A stretch of DNA of 64,000 bases from Chrysomallon squamiferum (GCA_012295275.1 CM022679.1:25990474-26054473); one strand, 5' to 3'. Counted from the stretch's first letter, positions 1-23,080 are shown. The notes: generated by a model not told the origin, from the sequence alone. Numbers and translations are program-made.

Positions 1-535
1 AACCCTCAGAAAGAACCATTAATTAGTGCATCTCCAACAGATAAGCAACAAATAAACAACAGTAACAGAAGTAATAAAAGGGTATATTCTGTTGCAATAT
101 CTGTTTTTAATTAGTTTCCAACAACACAATAAATAAATCTTTTCATATTATCATTACAGCCTGTGCCTGAGAGTTTATTTTGTCAAAGCCTTGACGCTGT
201 ATGATTTAAAAAAAAAAATACAAATGACCAAAGTTTTGGATTTGGTTTTTCTAACAACAATTGATTTTGACCATACTATCTTGAATATTCCATCCATACA
301 GCCGACGTTTTATGTAGCTGTTAACCATTTATCCATTCAATAGTTTCTTAACTGCAACTTATATTAAGGACTTCTCTACGGTCCAGCTTTGTACCAGAGT
401 AACTTCTGAATGATAAATCGAACGAATTCCATCGACCGGAAACACATTTTACAAATTGACAGTGTGTGAATGTTTATCTTCGGCTGATGAGAATTACATT
501 GTTGATTTTGCATTTATTACGAAATATAATCATCA
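1..535 (+). promoter_or_regulatory. TELO2 upstream region and 5' UTR
   Basis: AT-rich sequence upstream of the TELO2 start. It must contain the 5' UTR and probably part of the promoter, but I see no TATA box, CpG cluster or other feature that fixes the transcription start. No coding sequence from a neighbouring gene is recognisable here. Confidence 0.4.
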
Positions 536-10653
<10,118 letters not shown>

Positions 10654-11145
10654 AGAGTTTACATATCCTGGACAAATCAGGATATTCAAAAACCAGTCAG
10701 CCATTAACTTAGCTGAATTAATCTGACAGTAAATGAACTCAGATGGATAAGGCTAAGATGATCAGAAACACAATATGAACAGAACATAAACAAAGATGCT
10801 TCTGTATCTACAGGATATATTTCTTTCAAAGCACAATCTTCTCTTCTGAAACTCTGGAACAATCCTTGAAAATGACACAAACTGTTCAGTAATGAGGGAT
10901 GTTTTACTTGCTGGGAATATATGATCAGAATTAAATGATTCTAAAAAAGGTCACAAAGGTACATCAGGATCCAGAAGGACTGCATCAGTCCCTTCACCAC
11001 TTATTGTTTTTTTTGTTTGATGATTATTATTAAAATCATTTTTGTCTTGAAGGTATAAAGCTCCATACTCTTCTTTTGACACAAACTAATTATTAAGAAT
11101 GAAGACAGAGCCAATTAAACTGGATTTGGAAATAAAACCAACATT
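10654..11145 (+). other. TELO2: TELO2 3' UTR
   Basis: About 490 bases from the TELO2 stop to the AATAAA signal and its expected cleavage site. The stretch is non-repetitive and contains no further conserved coding sequence. The 3' end is inferred from the signal at 11131; a second AATAAA cluster near 11413-11424 could give a longer form. Confidence 0.6.
11131..11136 (+). terminator. Polyadenylation signal AATAAA for TELO2
   Basis: Canonical AATAAA hexamer about 480 bases after the stop codon. It is followed after about 9 bases by a genomic A tract (from about 11146), which could also prime oligo-dT falsely. Confidence 0.6.
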
Positions 11146-11150
11146 AAAAA

Positions 11151-11642
11151 AAAAAAAAAAAAACAACACCAAACCCACCAAAAAACAACATTAAATAATC
11201 ATTTATATTTTTATAAAATAAATATTATTTAAAACAATGAAAGCATTCAGAGATGATGTAATTTTTAAATTTTTTATTATTATTTTACCGGTTTTTAAAA
11301 AATTATTTACATGTTTGCATAGACAGTGTGGATAAATCGCATGACTCCATACAGGTTTATGCTGTTATGCAAGGGACACCAGCATATATTGTAAATATAA
11401 GGTATACTTAGTATAAATAAATAAATGTTTTGCGTCTTTATTGTAGGTAGATCATTTTAACTTGGTCATTTAAACAGTAGCTCACAAACCAAAAAAGTGT
11501 AGAGTAACAGTTTAGTGTATTTTGAATAAACAACAACAAACCACCAAAGATAAAAACCAACAAACATACGTAGCACACAGAAACATACGTACAGACAGAA
11601 ACAAACGCGTACATAACCAGAAAGAAACAAAAACGTACACAC

Positions 11643-11684
<42 letters not shown>

Positions 11685-12600
11685 ATGATGCCATGAGTAA
11701 AAAAAGTCTTCTCCCAGTAAATCATATATATATATCAACATAAAAAAGTATTTAAAAGATTTTCATATCCACGTAAAACACGGACAAAAAAATGTATAGA
11801 GAAAATGACAATTAAATGCAAATGATACATACGAACACACTGATGTATAAACATACAGGCACCATGCACAATGATAATATGTTGAGATCCACATACACAC
11901 ACAGACACACAAACACACACACACATATATATACAACAACAAAAAAAAAATGTTCTACAGCCAGATTATCATCTACATACACAGACAACACCTACAACAT
12001 CTTACACACACATATACAAATATAAACATCCACATCCACACAGATCATACGCCCGCACGCACACTTACACATACCCCCAAAAAAACATAAGACGTACGCA
12101 CATCCACACACACGTACAGAAATATATGCGCAGACACAAAAGCAAACACATACACAGGTAGTACACTCTTACTAACATACACACATATAGATATGCCTAC
12201 ATAAAAACATAAAATACATGCATATTTACAGCTTCCCCGGTCCTGTATTAACTGACTAACTAACCCTGTTACAGACGACAGTAACTTAGTATCAGTATTC
12301 AAGATCAAACACAAACGTAAACGCAAAACTGTGAAATGGCATCCGCTGAAAACAGAGACCAGGACCACGCGAACCATGACAAATGTGCGTGTACGGATTA
12401 GAAGGATTACCGAACTGCGATGGCTGAAATCCTATCTGATTATCTTTTGCGGAAAGACACATGCCTTCAAGCAATTACCAATTTCTTGCTTGGGTTGTGG
12501 CGGGGTATGAACGAGGTGTACGTTCAGCTGTCGGGTCTTTCTCGGTACGAACGAGACAGAATCTGATTTAGCGCAAGTCGCTATCTTGATGAAACCGTCC
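11151..12600. other. Noncoding stretch downstream of TELO2
   Basis: AT-rich sequence with a second AATAAA cluster near 11413-11424, an (AT)18 array at 11645-11680, and a broad imperfect ACAC/ACAT tract (about 11810-12200). No conserved coding sequence seen. Confidence 0.6.
11645..11680. repeat. (AT)18 microsatellite
   Basis: Uninterrupted AT dinucleotide array. Confidence 0.95.
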
Positions 12601-12793
12601 ACTGAAGCTTGTTGGTCTAAATGAAGTAAATCGGTGTGCAGATTTTTACTTTGTAATGTGTCAGTGTTCTTGCGTACGCATGTTGTCTGAATGAAAGAAA
12701 AAGTGTATAGATTTTTACTTTAGACTATGTGTGTGCTCTTGGGCTCGGCTGTTTGTACGTATGTATGTTGTCTAAATGAGAGAAAAAAAATGA
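12600..12793. repeat. Tandem duplication of a ~70-80 bp unit
   Basis: Two diverged copies: each begins GATTTTTACTTT (about 12640 and 12710), carries GT.TTGTACGTAT- or GCGTACGCATG-like sequence followed by TTGTCTRAATGA, and ends in an A-rich stretch. A partial earlier unit (TTGGTCTAAATGAAG) precedes them. Confidence 0.65.
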
Positions 12794-12799
12794 CAGTAA

Positions 12800-13600
12800 C
12801 AACACACAAAAGAAAAAGAAAAAACACAACAACAACAACAACAAAAAAAAAATGATTACACAGTTGAAAAGGAAACATATAGAAGAAGAAGACGACGACG
12901 ACGAAGAATACGAAAGAAACTTGATAGCTTTGCTCATACGGCCATTTTGCCAAAAAGTTATTCACTTTTGTTTTCCTATCTGTAACATCAGGATGTAAAA
13001 TATTGCTGTAGGTCTTGTATCTCGCTATCAGCTTCTTCTTTGTTCGCACGAAGTGATGCAAGTCTGAGCATTTTTATGAGCTTCTTGTTATTTTATTTTT
13101 AGCAAAGATTGGTTGTTAACTGTACCACGTGGAAGCACATAACACTTTCGTACCATCAGAGATGTATTTTAACTATCATTGCATATGGTACAAGAGAGGT
13201 GTGTATGTGTACGTATGGGTGTGGGTTTTTGTGTGAGTTATAATAATAAATAAAAGTCGTATAATTATATTAACCCTTTCAATACGATTTTATTTACTGA
13301 TATATAAACATTCTTAATAATTTTATAATCATATTCATTATTGTATTATTATTATTGCTATTATTATTATTATTATTATTAACTTAGAAATTTACTTAAT
13401 GTAGTTTGTTAATGTTAGTATTATTCCCCTTTGCTCACAACCGCTCTTGATAATAATTTATTAGCATAGAAAAATGTCTATGTGGACTTTCATTATTTAA
13501 ATTTAAATTTTAATTATTTTAAATTATTGTTATGTATTTCGTTGTTGTTGTTGTTATTATTATAACTATTATTATTATTAATAAAAAGTTGGAAATATAA
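12800..13600. other. Noncoding stretch, low complexity
   Basis: A-rich and AAC/GAC trinucleotide tracts (12820-12910), a short high-complexity piece (12930-13210), then ATT-rich sequence. No gene seen. Confidence 0.5.
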
Positions 13601-13766
13601 TAATAATGATAGTAGTACTAGTAGTAGCAGTAGTAGTAGTAGTAGCAAGGGTAGCAGCAGTAGCACTACTAGTAATAGTAATAATAAGAAGATATTAGGA
13701 CTACTGTTATACTACTACTACTGTTATTACTACTATCACTACCACTACTACTACTACTACTACTAT
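13598..13766. repeat. (AGT)n...(ACT)n inverted trinucleotide array
   Basis: An imperfect AGT/AGC array (13608-13690) is followed by an ACT array (13700-13765), its reverse complement, so a single strand could fold on itself. Confidence 0.8.
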
Positions 13767-13875
13767 TTTTAATACTAATAATGATAACTGTATTAATAAT
13801 ATGTGTAATCGTCTTCTTCATAAAAAAAAGAGTTTCAAACGTGATGTATTCCTATTTTTAATAGCAAACGTAACT

Positions 13876-13877
<2 letters not shown>

Positions 13878-13917
<40 letters not shown>
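13878..13917. repeat. (AT)n microsatellite
   Basis: About 20 AT units. Confidence 0.95.
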
Positions 13918-13920
<3 letters not shown>

Positions 13921-14079
13921 ACTAATTTAAATCTATTTTTGTATTTATTTCTTGGGAGAAAGATGCCTGCAGCTCCCTATTCATGAACTAATATTTATTT
14001 TGTGTCTACATTCTATTTTTTTTTTATTTTTTTTTTCTGCTAATCCTTATTATTAAAAAATTTCACCTGTAAGTATGTA

Positions 14080-14360
14080 AACGGAACAGTTAAACTTATC
14101 TCAGTATGAAACGGTATTAAGCGCGGAAGAGATGAAATTTCACTAGATTGTTAACAGTACTTTCTAGTTCTAATCTCGCGAGATCACGTTACACTAGCAG
14201 ACGAGATGTAATGTTTCTTTAATCTCGTGCCGATTTGCATTCAGCTCTGCTCACAGCAGGCGAGAAGTGTCGCTGAAAAATAATCATAATAGCTCCTGTG
14301 ATGATCATGCCAAAATATAATTATTTTCTGTCGTTGCATGTTGCTACAAACACGCATTAT
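14080..14360. promoter_or_regulatory. High-complexity island with TCTCGCGAGA and an octamer
   Basis: CpG-richer unique sequence between repeats. It holds the perfect 10-base palindrome TCTCGCGAGA (14174-14183), the motif bound by BANP in vertebrate CpG promoters, and ATTTGCAT (14233-14240), the POU octamer. No gene start is visible, so a promoter or enhancer role is inference. Confidence 0.3.
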
Positions 14361-14576
14361 AAATTTACGTGTCACGAATGAAAATACGATACTTCAAATA
14401 CTCTATATATATATATAGTAGTGATAATCATGTTGATAGGCAAGAAAGTTTATTTTGTCAACAACTGCTTATGGATAGGAAAACATACAGAATAATAATA
14501 CATCAGTCATGGAGTTCACAGCAATATTTTTGATATTATACCCCCCAAATCTTTTAGTTATTGGAATGCATATAAT

Positions 14577-14580
14577 AGTA

Positions 14581-14639
<59 letters not shown>

Positions 14640-14741
14640 ACTACTACTACTACTACTACTACTAATAATAATGTAATAATCATTGTAGTAGTAGTAGTAG
14701 TAATAGTAGCAGTAAGAGTAGTAGTAGCAGCAGTAGTAGTA
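14577..14741. repeat. (AAT)n(ACT)n then (AGT)n array
   Basis: About 18 AAT units, then ACT units, a short spacer with TAATAATCATTG, then AGT/AGC units complementary to the ACT block. Confidence 0.9.
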
Positions 14742-14759
14742 ACAATAAAAATAATGTCG

Positions 14760-15316
14760 AAAAAACAACAACTTCTACGACAGCAACAACAACAACAACA
14801 ACAAAAATAACAATAATAATAATGATAAAAACAACAATAACAATAATAACATTAATGATAATTCCGACAATAATTGTAATTTTCGAGCTATTTTGTTTTT
14901 CTTAAACAAACAAACAAACAAGCAAACAAAAGCCCCTCAAAACCCCAACATTATTCTAACCTATAAAGGTGTCATTTCCAGCTTAGGGGCAGGTGCATAT
15001 TAAACTACCTTACTGCTAACGGAACATGAGTAACCTATATCGAGTTTCTTCTTCAGTCCTTAACCCATCACATAACTGCAGGTTTAAAAATATTTCTTCT
15101 TTTCTTTCATTTCTGAGAACAAAAATTCAAGTTTTATTGTTATGTGTTCTGCTAAATGAAACGCAAGAAGGTGTTGCTATCATAACAGTGCAGACGTTTT
15201 TTTTTCTCAGATTATGTTCCAGTGTTACTGATGTCCAAGGTCAAGGTTAATCAAGGTGTATGGAAAAATAAAATGACGTGATAATAATAGTCAGTTATTT
15301 AATACAGAGGAGGAGG

Positions 15317-15353
<37 letters not shown>

Positions 15354-15620
15354 TGAAGAAGAAATGTTATATTACTAAATAAATTTTATGGTCTGTGTGT
15401 AAGTACGTAGGTGTGGTATGTGCACGGAGGATGTACAAAAGGCCCGACGCCCCCGTAAAACAATAACCTAAAAAAAAAAACACACTCACAAAAAACACCA
15501 ATAAAACAACAACACTCCCTTAAAGACAAAAACAACCCAACACTTCTCAAAAAAAAAGTGTACTGAAGGTTTCGTTAAAATTATTGTTGTTATTTTTATT
15601 TACTATTAATTTTTTTAATA
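14760..15620. other. Noncoding stretch
   Basis: Imperfect AAC/AAT tracts (14760-14870), unique sequence (14880-15290), A34 (15317-15350) and A/C-rich sequence to 15550. Nothing gene-like is conserved. Confidence 0.5.
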
Positions 15621-15622
15621 CA

Positions 15623-15712
15623 GAACTTATGTAATAGCAACAATCAAAACAAATACATGTTACATCTAGAATATATATTTTACATACGTAATAATAATAA
15701 TAACAATGAAAT
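15623..15712. repeat. Dispersed ~80-bp repeat, copy 1, with AAT tail
   Basis: Shares ATGTAATAGCAACAATCAAA and, further on, TTACATCTAGAATATAT and TTTACATA with 22825-22905. Both copies run into an AAT microsatellite at the same end, as expected for an interspersed element with an A/T-rich tail. Confidence 0.75.
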
Positions 15713-15776
15713 TGTTAATTGTTCACACTTCTGATGGGCTTCTGGGATTCCTATTAGGGTCTAAGTTCTTGGTTGG

Positions 15777-15893
<117 letters not shown>

Positions 15894-15899
15894 ATGGAG

Positions 15900-16880
15900 A
15901 AAACAAAAAGATAGTGAAAAATGGATAAACACACACATAGAGAGGGCAAAACAGACTGCTTTTACATAATCTTTGTATTTTTAACTTTTGCGATAAATAT
16001 CAAACGTTATAAATTTAATTTAATGAAAAACAGAAACTTGATTTTATATTTAAGTATGCATTTTATACAGCACTGTTATTATTTTTAACTCTGCCATTTC
16101 ATTTTTTATGTTAAAATTTAGATACGTACTCAATGAAATAGAAACAAATTAACTTTATCTTTTTATTTTTTTGAATGTATGTGTATGTATGTTTGATGAA
16201 ATAAAACAGAATAAAACAAGAAAAAACAACAACTATTAATTTAAAATATAAATACAAACTGAATGAATCTAACAAAAACGCTTAACTTGTCTTTAATATA
16301 TATATTTTTTTCATACATATAAACACACACTGAATTAAACCGAGAGAGATTTTAAAAATTATTCTTTTATTATTACATATAATTTAAATATTTTAAAATC
16401 TAATTATCGAATGAAAACGAGGGAAAACATTATTTATCTTCTTTTTTTTTTAATTATAATTATTATTATTTTTTTTTTTTAAATAAATAAATTCTGTGTA
16501 ACACGGCATGGAGCATTAATTGTATCTTTTCATATTTCTAATCTTTAATTTTAGTCTAGTCACAATGCACCTACTCCATTTTTTTTTTTTAAAGATATTA
16601 ATTACAAAGTGTCATATTCTATACCCCGCGTGGTGGGATTGGTGAAATAGTCATTAACGTTTCTAACAAGTAAAGAAACATATTCTAATAGGAAATGACA
16701 TGATATTGTGTAAGTTATACATTTTTAATGGTCTGTTTACTTTAGAAAATTGAAAAGGATCAGGTAACAAACAAGGTATTATTAATATTTTTAAAATTTT
16801 ATTTCTTTTATTTTCGTAAGGTGGTGATTGTATAAAAAAGTGCAATAGTCCCAACGTTCATCTGTGAAAAAAAAATACTG
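15900..16880. other. Noncoding AT-rich stretch
   Basis: Unique AT-rich sequence with short T tracts near 16440 and 16580. No gene or obvious regulatory element seen. Confidence 0.5.
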
Positions 16881-16885
16881 TTATT

Positions 16886-17266
16886 TATTATTATTATCAT
16901 CATTATTATTATTGTTATTATTATTTATATTATGATGATCATTATAATCATCATCATCATCATCATTATTATCATTATCAGTTATTGTTATTGTTATTAT
17001 TATTTATATTATGATGATCATTATAATCATCATCATCATCATCATCATCATCATTATTATCATTATCAGTTATTATTATTGTTATTATTATTATTATTGT
17101 TATTGTTATTATGATTACATTATAATCATCATCATCATTATCATCATTATTATCATTATCAGTTATTATTGTTATTATTATTATTTTTATTGCTTTTATT
17201 GCTATTACTATTATTGTTGTTGTTGTTATCTTCATCATCATCATCATCATTATTATTATCATTATT

Positions 17267-17321
<55 letters not shown>

Positions 17322-17327
17322 TTTTTA
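16886..17327. repeat. ATT/ATC trinucleotide array with ~90-bp higher-order units
   Basis: Three imperfect units each contain ATTATAATCATCATCAT and end CATTATTATCATTATCAGTT; the ends fall near 16980, 17068 and 17160. The array closes with a pure ATT run (17266-17321). Confidence 0.9.
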
Positions 17328-17394
17328 GTTTTTCAGTAAGTTTGTCTGCTTTTTTAAAAGAAATCCCGAAAAAACATTTATATTATTATCAACA

Positions 17395-17466
17395 TAACAA
17401 CAACAACAGTAACAACAACAATAATAAAATAGCAATATTAAAAATAATAATAATAATAATAATAAC

Positions 17467-17519
<53 letters not shown>

Positions 17520-17670
17520 GAAGAAGAAGAAGAAGAAGAAGCAGAAGAAGAAGAACAGTAGATAAATAAATAAATAAATAAATATATAATAATGAAAAAT
17601 AAAAACATATATATATAAAATTGAAACATAAAATAAAATAAAAAATAAAATAAAATAAAAAAATAAAGAA
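17395..17670. repeat. (AAC/AAT)n, (AAG)n and (AAAT)n array
   Basis: AAC units (17396-17425), AAT units (17443-17518), AAG units (17518-17555), then AAAT/AAAAT units to 17670. Confidence 0.92.
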
Positions 17671-17679
17671 AACACCACC

Positions 17680-19160
17680 AGAAAACAATCGTTATCAATA
17701 TAATAATTTCCATTTAAGAAAAAAAATGAAAAAGATTTAATTTTGTTGTGAAACCGAGTGGACCTGTTTTGTTGCAATTTGCAGAATTAATCTTATTTAT
17801 CTAACGTCTTCTTTTTTATGTAAACAGTGCATCATGAATGCAGCATCAAATCCCATGGCATAACTTTTTCTGTTTACGAGAAGGTGCACATAAGAAGATA
17901 TTTTGCCGCTAAAGATAAAAAAAAAAAAAAATTCTTCTTAAAATAACAAATATTTGATTATTAAAATAATCATTAATAGAAAATTATTCAGACATATCCA
18001 GTGATTTCGTTAAACAAATGAAGCTTTGATTTTTACAACCTTTCGAAAACATGCAAAACAATATATGTTTTTTATTTTTATTTTTTACTCCATGACCTTC
18101 GTTCAACAAAAAAGATGAAGAATGTCAAATATTTTCATCTTTATCTTCTTTAGTTATTTTTGTTTTGTTTTGTTTCCCCGGTTATTCGATTTTTTATTGC
18201 ATATTTTTTATTTATTATTTTATTTTTATATTTTTATATATATTTTTTTTTCTCTGTCTGTCACTAACTGTGTAAATCCAAACGAGCACTTTGCTATATA
18301 TAAAAAAAATACCTATCCCCTAGATAATACTACAGAACTTATCTGACAGAACCCCCCACTGGGCTGAATACAAAAGAACCGCCTCCAAAATGTCTCAACA
18401 GGATCCTTTATTAATCCTTCATAAAATAGTCATTTAAATGTCCAATTTGTGCAATAGCCTTTTGAAGACACAACTTTATAGCTCTACCTGGTCCCCATTG
18501 CAAGCTATTGTTGAGCGAGAGAGACAAAAAAAAAAAAAAAAAAAAAATATCTTCCAAAACTAACGATGAAGAAAAAAAAAAAAAAAAAAATACCTTCCCA
18601 GCTACCATGGGAAACTAATGTGGAAGCCTTTTATAAATCGTTTGTGATGTTGCGGGTGTATATTGTACTGCAAACCAGTCCAGGGGTATTTTTTTTCTCT
18701 TTATGTGTTTTATTTTTTTTTATTTTTTTGTATTCAAAGTCAGTTGAGAATATTTATCAGACTGACAGTGTTAATTGTTGTTTGGTTGATGGGTTTGTCA
18801 GATCAAGAACTGACACGTCTTGTTAGGTGTTTTTAGTCTCAAGGCTCATTGTAGTAACGTAAACTCAGAAATTAATCATTGTGATCTTATGACATTTTAT
18901 ATAAACCCTCTGCGTTTTTATATATATATCTAGCAGCAAATAACTGTTTTGAAATATTTTATTTATATACGTATGAATTATCATTTGTAGGGTTTACTTT
19001 GATGTCTGTCAGTGTTTTAGTATTTCTCTGGCTACATGTAAATACGTTTGTTCTTGAAATAGCTTAGTTTTATTGAAACACACAAATAAACATTTATAAA
19101 GTATTTGTTTATGAATTGAAATGAATAAACATAGAAAGACATGCGTCTCAAATTCGACCG
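17680..19160. other. Noncoding stretch
   Basis: Mostly unique AT-rich sequence with A tracts at 18525-18547 and 18571-18590 and T tracts near 18690-18730. The piece 18345-18510 has higher complexity but no conserved protein match on either strand. Confidence 0.5.
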
Positions 19161-19168
19161 CACGTAAA

Positions 19169-19175
19169 GACAGAC

Positions 19176-19270
<95 letters not shown>
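19169..19270. repeat. (GA)n microsatellite with CAGA start
   Basis: About 45 GA units preceded by three CAGA units. Confidence 0.95.
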
Positions 19271-19272
<2 letters not shown>

Positions 19273-19859
19273 TCGAAGTAAGAAATTGAGAGAGTGATGG
19301 AGATATAAAAAGAAAGAAAAAAAAAAAATTGAGTCTGTAGCTCTTTCACTTTTTGGAACAAAACAAAACAAACAAAACCACGCCCAAACATTTATCAAAT
19401 TCATTACCATTTATTAACACATCATTTGTAAAGAAAAATGTTATTTTTTTCTCCAAACAAATCAAAGAGGTTTTTTTTAATTTTTTTCTCAGGCACGTTA
19501 TTCCGCCATTCCATACAAACGAACGAAAATGTTAGTCGAAAACTGGAGTCAGATTTAATTTACTCCTTTCTCTACAATCTCAGTGTTTTTATGAAAAGTT
19601 CAATTCGCTTCACCATCAGCCAAATAAATCGAATGTTTACATTCAATTTGCGAACAAAAGAAACGTGTTATTGTTTTGGTCAATGGAATGTGGTCAGTCA
19701 TCGCCTGGTCAAAGACCTGGACGCACGAAAAAAAAAAAGAAAAACCAAAAACGAAAACACACCATGATGACAATAAAACATTTTAACGTCGTTGACGTCG
19801 CAACGGGTGTCCGAAAACTCTTAGAACGTTCAAATCTTTAGCTGACCATTTCACGCAGT

Positions 19860-20620
19860 CGTCGGAAGTGTACAGATCCATCATAACTTTAAACCTAAGC
19901 CCAAAATATACAAGTCAGGTCTGTTTGTAAATCCGAAACAGACGATATATGCATCCTTGCCAAAAGTGGAAGAATTTGTCGTAACGTTTAAAACTGTATC
20001 AAAGATAAACCAAAACTACTAAAAATGTTTCATAAAACGGTCGCATGCAATAATGCAGGTGTAATCATTCTAAAGTCAAAAGTGTATCTTCAGAAAAGTA
20101 GAAGATGTACAGGTCTATTGTAAGTTAGAAGTAATGTCAGAGCTGTAAAGACGAACCATTACAGCTAAGTCAAAGATGTACAGATATATGGGTATTTTAA
20201 ATCTCAGTCTATGTATTTTAAAACTTATTCAAAGATGTACAGATTTATGGTAATCTAAAACTTCATAAAAGGTGCGGACATTTGCGTTAATTTTAAAACT
20301 AAGTCATAGATATATAGATCCATGGTAATTTAAAAAACAAAGTAAAAGGACCACAGATATGTGGTAATTTCAAATTAACTTTATTTATTATTATTATTTT
20401 ATTTGCATTTAAATATATACGTATATAGGTATTTATACACATTGGTTTTTTGTGTGTCTTTATACGTTTACGATAAATAAAACAGAGAAAACCATTATCT
20501 TTTTAAAGTCAAAGATGAACTAATCTGTGGTATTTAAAAATTACATCAGTGCTATAGAAATCTGTTGTAATTTAAAGTCTATGGTAATTAGTAACTTTAA
20601 AAAGTACTAGAAGTTTGAAA
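19860..20620. repeat. Diverged minisatellite built on GATGTACAG and TGGTAATTT
   Basis: The phrase (A)GATGTACAGRTYTATGGTAATTT followed by AAAACTAAGTCAAA recurs in degraded form (19867, 20103, 20175, 20234, 20308, 20350, 20506), spaced irregularly at about 40-75 bases. An old, decayed tandem array. Confidence 0.6.
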
Positions 20621-22110
20621 GCTAAAAGCAGTGACATACCTACTTAATTTAACTCTAAAGCTACGTTTAATACGTGTATTCCTATATCGAAATTAAAATT
20701 ACTTAGACATATTTATTTGCAATCTTGTCCTGACACCCCATCACAAATATCTGACCCATAATTTTTTTGTTCAGCAATATATAAATATTTATAACATTTA
20801 ATTTTCCAAAGTTTTCTCTCTCAGAAAGCCTCTCTCTCTCTGACTCACTCTCGCTATCTCACCTTTTAGAAATAAACTTTGCGGAGAAAGAATTTGTAAA
20901 GCGGCACAGAGTGTTTACGAGCGTGTTTGTTATTAAATATGAATAGTTTCGTCTATCATATAGCGATTTGATTAACGTATGCTGTCAAAACGTAAACGTG
21001 AAGAATACATTTTCTTTTTAAATCTTCTTCTTTTAAGACACCGTCTCACTAAATTCCAATCCAATCTTGATGAACAAGCCGTGAAAAAAAAAAACTTTTT
21101 AAAATGTAAATTAATATCAAGCTCGACTCGTAGTTTATTGTTCTGGTTTCGAAGTAACATTAAATTCCTGTCGAACATGAAAGGAATTTGTCAACAAGTA
21201 CATCTAAAAAAAAAAAAAAAAAAAAGAATATTTTTAAAAAGATATATTCAGTTATTGGTTTCGTATAACCGGAGTTAACAACACTGAATCTCGAGAAGAA
21301 TAAAGGATACATAATCTAGTAAAAAAGTCAAAAATAAATATCTTTTCTTTTCTTTTTTTTCTTTTTAATGACTGAACTATTACACCAATTTACACCAATC
21401 TCTGTATTTTAAAAAAAAATTTAACCCTTCTTTTTTAAAAGAAAAAAACAACTTTTTTCTTCTTCTTATCGTAGTTTTCTTTTTTTAGATTTTAAAAAAT
21501 CTCTTCTGCTGCAATCTTATACATGTTCATTCAAGCGTTGGACACGGTAAAGCTTTATGAAAACATAATATTAAGAAAAATGCACTTCAAAAGAGTTAAT
21601 TCTAGCGTCAGTTTGCAATTATAAATTCATCCCTTTTTTTTTTTTTCAGAATCGAACGCGCTCGTCTAGTCATAACGTGCACTGCTGCTTTCTGTAGAAT
21701 CTCTGAATCGACGACAACAACACAAGAGAGAGAGAGAGTGAGCGACACCAACAATGGCGTCTGAGATAGTTTTGATGGTTTGCTCTGTGGATATGTTTTC
21801 TAGCTGAAATAATACGTACACAAGCTGCCAGCGAGTGTTAGTAATGTTTCCACCTCATCGGCGACGTTGACAGCAACGTCATAGGCGTAGCGTTGTGTAT
21901 GAATACGCGATGGTGGTGGGTTTTTTTTTTTTTTTGGTGATTTGCAATAGCCACACGTTTTTTCATATCAAAGTGAGAAGAGAAAGTATGAACTGATAAA
22001 TGGAAAATGAGCGAAAGAAAATTTATAGATGTTCAAATTGTTTTGAAGCGTTATTTTTTCTGATTATACAAGAAGCTTTAAATATGCTTAGAAATTATAT
22101 ATATCAGAAA
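20620..22110. other. Noncoding stretch with one CpG-richer island
   Basis: AT-rich sequence. From 21650 to 21905 complexity and CpG content rise (AACGCGCTCGTC, TCGGCGACGTTGACAGC), with a short ATG frame at 21753 that stops after 17 codons. No donor of quality seen; possibly regulatory. Confidence 0.35.
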
Positions 22111-22119
22111 GACAATTAG

Positions 22120-22381
22120 CTAGCTAGCCAGATAGATAAATAGTTAGATAGATAGATAGATAGACAGATATATATAGTGGGGGAGAGATTTATACATACA
22201 GAAAATACATAAATTAAGAAATATATATATACAAAATAAAATAAAATAAAATAAAATAAATGACTAAATAATATATTTTAAATGGTTATAAATGAATAAA
22301 TACCTGAATAAATATTATAACGAAATAAATAAGTGATCAAATAAAATTAATTAAAAAATAAATAAATTAAAAAAGTTAAAA

Positions 22382-22412
<31 letters not shown>

Positions 22413-22420
22413 CAGTTATA
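22120..22420. repeat. (GATA)n, (AAAAT)n and (AAAT)n tracts
   Basis: GATA units 22130-22172, AAAAT units 22232-22260, AAAT units 22374-22412, separated by AT-rich sequence. Confidence 0.85.
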
Positions 22421-22609
22421 ACAAAATTAATTTTAATAATATAGAAATAAATTTTAAAAATTTAATATAAATAGCTATTTCTGTTGCATTTTGATTTTTA
22501 TTCAAAACAGTTCATTTATCATATTTTATGTTATTTAAGCAGATTGCTATATAACATTCTTTTTTGCAGCTATTACAATGAAAAGAACTCAGAGTCGAAG
22601 AGAGAAACT

Positions 22610-22715
22610 GCGATAGAAAGAGGGAAAGAGAGAGAGAGGGAAAGAAAGAGAGAGAAATAGAGAGATAGAGGGAAAGAAAGACAGAGAAATAGAGAGATAG
22701 AAGTAGTAGGCAGTT
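22610..22715. repeat. Imperfect GA-rich array
   Basis: GA/GAAA units with an internal duplication of AGAGAAATAGAGAGATAGA (about 22650 and 22683). Confidence 0.8.
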
Positions 22716-22824
22716 ACTTTGAATAAAGCTTGTACTGATGATGTCGTTAAACATTATGATGATGATGATGATGATGATGGTGGTAATGATGATGGTGATT
22801 TTATTATTATATTTTTGATATCAA

Positions 22825-22905
22825 ACTTCATGTAATAGCAACAATCAAAACCAATGCTTGTTACATCTAGAATATATTTTTACATACATAATAATAATAT
22901 TAATA
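22825..22905. repeat. Dispersed ~80-bp repeat, copy 2, with AAT tail
   Basis: Second copy of the element at 15623-15712; the shared core is ATGTAATAGCAACAATCAAA, then TTACATCTAGAATATAT. Here the tail has expanded into the large AAT/AAG array that follows. Confidence 0.75.
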
Positions 22906-23044
22906 ATAATAAGAAGAATAGCAATAATAACAATAAAAACAATAACATCAACAACGCCAACAATAATAAGAAGAAGAAGAAGAAGTAGAGGAAAAAGAAT
23001 AAGAATAGCAATAATAATAACAATAATAATAATAATAATAATAA

Positions 23045-23080
<36 letters not shown>

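Noticed and set aside
19009-19410. 133-codon frame on the minus strand
   Set aside because: Ser-Leu repeat core from the GA array with AT-rich ends; no homology.
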